Below, piece by piece: positions 59,101 to 64,000 of a stretch of DNA of 64,000 nt. The stretch's first letter is position 1, and every line of letters begins with the position of its first letter. Under the pieces are notes generated by a model. That model saw only the letters and a list, made by a program, of their open reading frames with translations. It was not told the origin of the DNA and searched no databases. Origin of the DNA: M3007 sp046160625 (lineage in GTDB: Bacteria; Bacteroidota; Bacteroidia; Chitinophagales; Saprospiraceae); contig JBJXGZ010000071.1 of NCBI GenBank assembly GCA_046160625.1, positions 1-64,000 on the forward strand. Reading direction: 5' to 3'. Both the position numbers and the translations under genes were made by a program.

Positions 59101-62100
59101 ACAATCGTGTCGCCCACATCCTCGCAACAAAAATCAACCACATCGTAGAATAGCCCGTTCGATTGACAGCCGTTGGAGGCCATCCGGCGTGCTTTGAAAA
59201 ATACTGGCGCGCAGGCATCATACGAACCGTCGTCAAAAGTGGAGGCGTGCACTTGAGCCGTTCCGCCAGCCGTTAGCGTTACCGTGGTGAATTGATCACA
59301 GGCGGCTACAGGCGGCACGAGGTCTTGCACACTTAGCCTGAAGGTACAAGTGGTGCTATTACCGCAATCGTCTTCGGCAATGTAGGTCACTGTTTGATTC
59401 CCAATAGGCAAGCATGGCGTGAGGCCGAAAGCAGCCAGCGTGTCGCGGTCCCACCAGTTGTTGCCGGCAAAATCCTGGAGTGTGCCACCAAAAGTGTACA
59501 TCCCTGTCTGCTGGTTGGTCTGTGGGTCGAAAGTCACGACCATGCCACTGATATTGTTCAGCTGGGAACAAAGGTCTTCGATGATGAGGTCGGGCAGGTT
59601 AATTGTGCCGCAGCATTGGAAGGGGTCTACCGAAACGGTGGTGTTCGGTGGGCAGATCATTTCTGGGCCTTGTTTGTCTTCGACTTTAATCAACTGATTG
59701 AGGATGATAAAGTCGGTGATACACCAGTCAACAATGGTCCATTCACGGCGGATTTTGTATGTGCCGTCGCAGATTTCAATCTTCCAATCGTTGTATACCC
59801 AGTTGATGTTACAACCGCTCGGCAGGCCAAATACGTGTGGGTAACCTTGCAAGCCCTGACCTTCAATCCAATCTGGGGTAGGGTAGGCGGCCACGCAGTT
59901 GAAACCTGGGGCATCGAACCCATCATAGTCCGGCGGCAGGGTCACATCGGCCAGGGTTGGGCGAAGGAGGCCGATGGTCTGTTCGCAGGTGGAGGTGTTC
60001 CCGCTTGCATCTATCGCCGTCCATTTGCGCGTGATGATTTTGCTCAAGCCTGATGCGCAGTTTTGTGTGACATCAGAATCAATATAAGTCAGGTCGAAAC
60101 TCTGGCAGTCTGTAGCCACCGGGAATGCCGCATAAATCCCTAGGGTGTTGAACAGGTAATCGGCTGACAGGTCGGGCGTGTTGCAAGGCACGGAGAAATT
60201 CTCGCAGCTAAGCACCGGCGGGAGCTTGTCCTCGATTTTGACATTTCCCCAGCATCTGTTGCCACTCACGAGATGTGTAACGCGCACCTGGTACGTTTTA
60301 CCGATATCGTTCGCATCTATAAAACCGGGTTCCCAAGGGCCGTTGCCATACGGGAGGGTTTTGTCAATTTCCACGATGTAGTCATCAAAACAACCGTAAG
60401 AGCCTTCCAATATCATGTCGGGCGTAATCTCGAGCGAACAGTTTATATTGTCGAGCGAGATGTACACGAGGTCGTTACAACTGAGGTTTGCAGGGGTAGC
60501 GATCACGTTTACGAAGACTGTAATCGTTTGGACACAACCGGGATCATTCGGGCCAAATGCTTTTGGCACACCGCCGTCCACACGGTACACAATCACGTAT
60601 TGACCAACGCCTTGCCCGGGATCAAACTCCGTGGCTGGCACACCATTTACAGTAAAGCCCTCGCTAACAATGTTTGCATCACCCGGCGTACCGGTGAGGG
60701 CAACGGGGTCGGAGAACAAGCAGAATGGCCCGCTAAGGTCAGCCGTAATCGTCGGGTTGGGGTATTGACACGAGTTGCCGATCATAAGGATTTCTCCTCT
60801 TTCGCTGCGCACGGTGATGGAATATCCCAATGCGTCGACATGGACTCCAGACAAATAATAATCGCCGCTGGGTACGGGATTTTCAACGAAAACAGTCCCG
60901 ATCGGAATCAAAATCGGGGCGGATGGCGGGGCGGGACTGTTGGCCAGATATAAACCCGTATTGGCAATCACCGTCCAGGTTTTTCCAGCCAGCGATTCGA
61001 TTTTGATGGTTTCTCCAAATTGCCCGTTGCTCAATGTTGTCGCGTTGTTTTTGCAAACGCAGGGATCCGTAATCAAGATAACAGGAGTGCAGCGGGAGAA
61101 GGGCGCGATGGTTACGTTAAACGTGCAAGAGCCAACATTACCACAGGGATCTTCCACCGAAATGGTCAGTTGGCGGGTGGTGCCTTCGTCGTCACAATCA
61201 AAAAATTGTGTAGGAAAGGGAATCACTGTAAGCTCGTCTACAGTAGCACAATTATCTGAATAAGTGAAGTTTATGTCTGTAATATCAAGCGAAGCGTTTC
61301 CGAAAATGTCCAGATTAAGGACTAAATCTGCCGGGCAGTTCACTATAGGCGCCGTCTCGTCAACAATGTTGATTACCTGATTGAGTACGGTCTCATTGCC
61401 ACAATCATCGGTGGCTGTCCAGGTGCGAAAGATCATTCGTTCCTGCGGACAATCGCCAGGCTCTTCACTTTCCTCGAAGGTCACAACCGGGCCTTGCGAT
61501 GCCGGGATGAAGGTCTGGCCAGTATTTACGCCACAATTGGTTGCAGCCAGAGGTCCGGTCCAGGTAAAATCGGAATAATCATCGCCATTGCCCGTCAAGT
61601 ATAGCGAGGTGCCAATCGCAGGAGGAGGCTCCTCATCTACACCGATGTCGGTGGACATCATACCGTTGGCTGGGCCATTTGTTGCCATGAACACACCTTC
61701 GTAACTCAAAAACTGCAGCACCATGTTGCCCGCGTTTTGAACCAAGGCCATCCCATCGGGTGCGCCGTTTTGGATCCCATTCACAGGATAGCCGAAACAT
61801 ACCGTTCCGAAGCCGTTGGCTAGGTTTGGAATAATGCCCCCAAGCACCAGCGTATTGTAGGAAGCGCCACCCGCGCCATTGTAGAGGACGAGCGTGTAGT
61901 TCGCAAGGTCGGTGCCTGCCGTTCCGGCTATTTCGATGAATTCGCCCACGTCACCACCCACATTGTCGTAGTGGATTTCATTGATCCAAACATCCTCCAT
62001 TTGCATTCCAGGTATGTCGCAAAGGTCGGCGGCAGTGAGCATAGGGGCTGGCGGTACTGGGTCTTCGCAGCTCAGCGTGATGTCCATCGGGAGCGGCGGA

Positions 62101-64000
62101 GGAGAGAACGAAGGACCTTCGGTATCTGTAACTGTCAGGATTTGGGTGTGGGTAATGGAGTTGCCACAAGCGTCTGTGAGTTGCCACATCCGGGTGATGG
62201 TGGATTCACCGTTGCAATCGCCCGGATCAATCATTTGGCTGAACATGGCGAGGATCACGCCTGGGAGTGGATTAATGGTTTGTCCGGCGTTCAGGGTGCC
62301 GGGTGATTGAGCGATGGGGCCAACCCAAGTAAAGTCGCCGTATTGCTGCCCTGTGCCCGTGAGTTGGAGCGACATGCCGACAGGTTCAGATCCCAGTTCT
62401 AGCACAGCTATGTCTGTGGACATCATGCCGTTGGCCACACCGCCTACAGCGACAAACGCGCCTTCGTAACTCAAGAATTGAAGCACCATGCCAGTTGTAG
62501 TAGCCAGCACAATGCCATCAGGTGCGCCATTTTGGATACCGTTCACTGGATACGCAAACGACACCGCGCCAAAGCCGGAGCCTTCGTCGTCAATCACACC
62601 GCTCAAAACGAGGGTGTTATACGGCGCACCGCCCGTGCCGTTGTACAGCACGATTTGATATTGGGAAAGGTCAGTTCCTGCTGTTCCAGCGATTTCGATA
62701 AATTCACCCACGTCCCCACCGGTATTGTCGTAGTGGAATTCATTGATAAAAATAACAGGCGCCGGAATGCCCGGATCGCAATTGTCGGTACCATCCAACA
62801 CCTCCGGCATCGGGATGTCGGAACAAGAAACCGTCATGTCTTGCGGGAGCGGGTCTTGGTTGAAAATCGGGGCGGTGTCGTCGGTGATGCTGATGGTTTG
62901 AGTAAAACTTGTCGCGTTCTGACAATCATCTGTAGCAGTCCAAGTGCGGAAAAGCATGTATTCCTGTGGGCATCCCCCTGGCTCGGTGCTTTCGCTGAAC
63001 ATCACGGAAACATCTGTGTCGCAAAGGTCCGAGGCTGTCACATTGGGCACGTCAGGCAGGTCTTGGTCGCACTCCACACTCACGTTAATGTCTGGCAAAT
63101 TGTTCAGTACAGGCGCTGTGTTGTCCTCCACCGTGATGGTCTGGGTGTGTTGAACGCTGTTGTTGCAGTCGTCAGTGGCCGTCCAGGTGCGAACCAGTGT
63201 ATATTCTTGAGGGCAATTCCCTGGAATAGTATCTTCATCAAAAACAACGGGCACATCCGGGTCAACGGCATCGGTAGCAGTCAGGGTTGCCGCAGGTGGC
63301 ACATCATCTGAACACTCGATGGTTTCGTCTTGTGGCAGCGGGTCTTGGTCAAAAACGGGCGGGTCGTCGTCGCCTGGGTTTATGGTCGCTTCATCGCCAT
63401 CTGTACAATCCGGATCTCCCGTATCTCGCACAAAAATGGAATAGGTGCCGGGAGAAAGGCCCGTAAAGACACCGTTTGGAAACCAGTTGGTGCCGTCAAT
63501 AGAATACTCGATGGATTCGCAAGTCGTGCAAGTCGCTGTCACGGTTATCGTGCCGTCATCGTCGTCTGGACAGGTTTCGTGTGTCACGTCAATGTTCGTG
63601 ATCTCGATGTCACAGTTGACTATGGAGCACGAACCGGGGTCTTCCACCAATACCGTAAAGGTACAAGGGATGCCAGAAGCGTCGGTAATAGTGACCAGCA
63701 CATCGCCCGCGCCTGCCGAGCCCTGTTGAAGCCTAAAATATTCGGAAGCGCCGTAGGGGATATTAAACGCTGGATCCGTACCGTTCCATAACACAGAGCC
63801 AGTGTTTACGGTCACATGATAGTCGGCGCTCAACGCTATGCCCGTAGGGTTCAGTTGAAACCAGATGAAGTCATCAGTCTGGTCGCCGCCAGTCTCGTTA
63901 TTGTCTTCGCACTTTACGTCGGTGAGGCCTCCCCCTGTCAATTCGCAGAAGGGGACGGAGCAAGACCCCGGATCCTCAATGAGGGCATCAATAGTACAAT
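56103..64000 (-). CDS. Giant T9SS surface protein with HYR-like repeats and two lamin-tail domains (5' end outside window)
   Basis: At least 2632 codons are visible. The frame stays open to the right edge (CTIDALIEDPGSCSVPFCE precedes the first visible start-like codon), so the true start lies beyond. Order from the N-terminal side: cysteine-containing repeats (LVEDPGSCSIVNC), many HYR-like Ig repeats (DDTAPIFNQDPLPQDMTVSC, TWTATDDC), two near-identical lamin-tail-like domains (INEFHYDNTGGDVGEFIEIA and INEIHYDNVGGDVGEFIEIA), a long region of HYR-like units, a dockerin-like pair (DNPLNGVTTYD and DANKSGSITTFD), a cohesin-like domain and a T9SS sorting domain (ELYQNQPNPFVNKTSIGFYLP). It is probably a surface adhesin or scaffold. 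A repeat element is inserted near the C-terminus. Confidence 0.88.
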   Translation of the reverse strand, partial: CTIDALIEDPGSCSVPFCELTGGGLTDVKCEDNNETGGDQTDDFIWFQLNPTGIALSADYHVTVNTGSVLWNGTDPAFNIPYGASEYFRLQQGSAGAGDVLVTITDASGIPCTFTVLVEDPGSCSIVNCDIEITNIDVTHETCPDDDDGTITVTATCTTCESIEYSIDGTNWFPNGVFTGLSPGTYSIFVRDTGDPDCTDGDEATINPGDDDPPVFDQDPLPQDETIECSDDVPPAATLTATDAVDPDVPVVFDEDTIPGNCPQEYTLVRTWTATDDCNNSVQHTQTITVEDNTAPVLNNLPDINVSVECDQDLPDVPNVTASDLCDTDVSVMFSESTEPGGCPQEYMLFRTWTATDDCQNATSFTQTISITDDTAPIFNQDPLPQDMTVSCSDIPMPEVLDGTDNCDPGIPAPVIFINEFHYDNTGGDVGEFIEIAGTAGTDLSQYQIVLYNGTGGAPYNTLVLSGVIDDEGSGFGAVSFAYPVNGIQNGAPDGIVLATTTGMVLQFLSYEGAFVAVGGVANGMMSTDIAVLELGSEPVGMSLQLTGTGQQYGDFTWVGPIAQSPGTLNAGQTINPLPGVILAMFSQMIDPGDCNGESTITRMWQLTDACGNSITHTQILTVTDTEGPSFSPPPLPMDITLSCEDPVPPAPMLTAADLCDIPGMQMEDVWINEIHYDNVGGDVGEFIEIAGTAGTDLANYTLVLYNGAGGASYNTLVLGGIIPNLANGFGTVCFGYPVNGIQNGAPDGMALVQNAGNMVLQFLSYEGVFMATNGPANGMMSTDIGVDEEPPPAIGTSLYLTGNGDDYSDFTWTGPLAATNCGVNTGQTFIPASQGPVVTFEESEEPGDCPQERMIFRTWTATDDCGNETVLNQVINIVDETAPIVNCPADLVLNLDIFGNASLDITDINFTYSDNCATVDELTVIPFPTQFFDCDDEGTTRQLTISVEDPCGNVGSCTFNVTIAPFSRCTPVILITDPCVCKNNATTLSNGQFGETIKIESLAGKTWTVIANTGLYLANSPAPPSAPILIPIGTVFVENPVPSGDYYLSGVHVDALGYSITVRSERGEILMIGNSCQYPNPTITADLSGPFCLFSDPVALTGTPGDANIVSEGFTVNGVPATEFDPGQGVGQYVIVYRVDGGVPKAFGPNDPGCVQTITVFVNVIATPANLSCNDLVYISLDNINCSLEITPDMILEGSYGCFDDYIVEIDKTLPYGNGPWEPGFIDANDIGKTYQVRVTHLVSGNRCWGNVKIEDKLPPVLSCENFSVPCNTPDLSADYLFNTLGIYAAFPVATDCQSFDLTYIDSDVTQNCASGLSKIITRKWTAIDASGNTSTCEQTIGLLRPTLADVTLPPDYDGFDAPGFNCVAAYPTPDWIEGQGLQGYPHVFGLPSGCNINWVYNDWKIEICDGTYKIRREWTIVDWCITDFIILNQLIKVEDKQGPEMICPPNTTVSVDPFQCCGTINLPDLIIEDLCSQLNNISGMVVTFDPQTNQQTGMYTFGGTLQDFAGNNWWDRDTLAAFGLTPCLPIGNQTVTYIAEDDCGNSTTCTFRLSVQDLVPPVAACDQFTTVTLTAGGTAQVHASTFDDGSYDACAPVFFKARRMASNGCQSNGLFYDVVDFCCEDVGDTIVVVFRVYDVPVAAGAVSNTLQENHANDCMVWVEVQDKIKPSCLPPAQAAVNCENFDPSLWAYGIPQVDDNCCLDTAHVYQGQEGLTHSTNNALFDTVCNRGTITRTFRVFDCHGNSSQCTQRVIVTYEQDYFLKFPNDAIITICSDSGRYDEPKFFGEDCELLGVSYEDEIFEVLPDACFKIERNWTIINWCTYNPNLACIYVPNPNPNAITNHPTNLPGPTVSTCGTLAPWAPTIVRINPTDPTTTNFCSFWEKNANCYKYKQIIKVIDGHPPKVDHCPSDTLYCDVTANNPGLWNNIDWWDNNTQSHDLCEGPADLTIVGKDLCSGPNITAHYLLFLDLDNDGTMETVVNSLNPPPPGLIYFNNINTPSYGGGTPRQFDNRGLPLNQNYQFTLLGRFNSTGTKRMFSVRWNTLQFPNVYTIPEFPHGTHKIKWFIKDGCGNEVACEYTFTVKDCKPPTVVCLNGLSVNIMPTGMIQLWASDFLQYTEDNCTPAGQLKIGVRKCGSGTGFPLDSNGDPITSVNFTCAEIGTQCVELWAIDASGNADYCETYLIVQDNLGNCGTIDRIDVAGAIKTEMTEGVEEAMVMIEGTSSFTPPYSFFDLSDGDGEYQVMNNVPVASTFTIAPEKDDNPLNGVTTYDLVLISKHILHTEVLDSPFKMIAADANKSGSITTFDIVEIRKLILGIYQVLPNNKSWRFVDYGFSFPNPENPFETAFPESISIADAMTNHMHEDFMGVKVGDVNNTAIANATMQAEERTVGTALFDINPTPSPSPNGEGSADRGLKAGETTEVTFKSAQTLLGLQFTLRLDGLEMIGLKESEHVSANNFGNFGNAVTVSVDDAQEFTLQFRALKSGKLSEMLGVSGSITRAEAYAMTPSFGKPTAGKNDPMTSDPISRLGIAFRFDGKTINGLGFELYQNQPNPFVNKTSIGFYLPEAADATLTVFDETGRAVYQQKGQFSKGENSIALDRALLNTTGVLYYKLETATDMATKKMIQAK
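56416..56478. repeat. ACCCGCC-family hairpin with GGTCATT units inside a CDS
   Basis: ATTGGGTCACTAGTCATTGG and GTCATTTTT lead into ACCCGCCGTAGGCTTGCC, then AAAGGAGGGGGTCATTGC. The unit GGTCATT flanks the hairpin on both sides in the same orientation. It is translated in frame as FGKPTAGKNDPMTSDPI between the cohesin-like and sorting domains. Confidence 0.8.

Noticed and set aside
62478..63311. Plus-strand open frame of 277 codons opposite the giant surface-protein gene
   Set aside because: It mirrors the repetitive HYR region of the minus-strand gene; the composition is that of a shadow frame.
63941..63998. TTG at 63941 as the start of the giant surface protein
   Set aside because: The frame continues upstream to the window edge with the same kind of cysteine-containing repeat sequence, so the start is outside the window.

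Overview
The window is from a chromosome of the phylum Bacteroidota, most probably a member of the Saprospiria (Saprospiraceae-like). The signs are a SusC/SusD pair, at least seven large secreted proteins ending in type IX secretion (T9SS) type A sorting domains, LytTR regulation, many lipoproteins with Bacteroidota-style signal peptides, and TAnnTTTG-type promoter elements. I saw no tRNA, rRNA, CRISPR array, prophage or intact insertion sequence.

Layout. 57-10028: a glycan utilisation locus, with a GH144-like glucanase fused to an esterase-like domain, a GH3 beta-glucosidase, SusC and SusD. It is interrupted by a minus-strand Uma2 gene. GH144 plus GH3 suggests beta-1,2-glucan or a similar beta-glucan as substrate. 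10565-20410: a DUF4382 lipoprotein, a TonB-plug outer-membrane barrel and two T9SS PKD proteins. 20415-28837: an adenylate cyclase with TPRs, an unknown helical-repeat protein, a DUF1800/DUF1501 pair and D-Ala-D-Ala ligase. 28889-38232: mostly housekeeping on the minus strand (ruvC, glgC, glgA, ftsY, a LytTR regulator, a MltD-like transglycosylase). A small accessory islet sits between glgC and glgA, containing a XisH-remnant/XisI fusion, a broken antitoxin-like gene, a lipoprotein and a membrane protein. 38549-64000: large surface proteins (Asp-box propeller, C25-like, lysyl-oxidase-like, choice-of-anchor J types, and a giant HYR/lamin-tail protein running off the right edge), interleaved with dapB, a START-domain gene and lpxB.

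The most unusual feature is the density of small fold-back repeats. Many gaps hold an inverted repeat whose arms are themselves tandem 7-8 bp units. The unit differs from locus to locus, but the two arms of one locus always match. A second, shorter hairpin (ACCCGCC...GGCGGGT type) is often flanked by such units. These elements supply stop codons (lpxB, ruvC, DUF1800, LytTR) and lie in frame inside coding sequences (lpxB, the GH144 fusion, two signal peptides, the giant surface protein). Two copies of a separate ~150-165 bp fold-back element (5263-5413 and 46792-46955) lie in opposite orientation.

Other points of note are a T9SS-secreted protein that keeps the copper and LTQ-cofactor residues of animal lysyl oxidase, a recurring dockerin-like plus cohesin-like C-terminal cassette, a possible attenuator before lpxB, and a 12-cytosine tract inside a surface-protein gene. 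All family assignments come from reading motifs by eye; no database search was possible.
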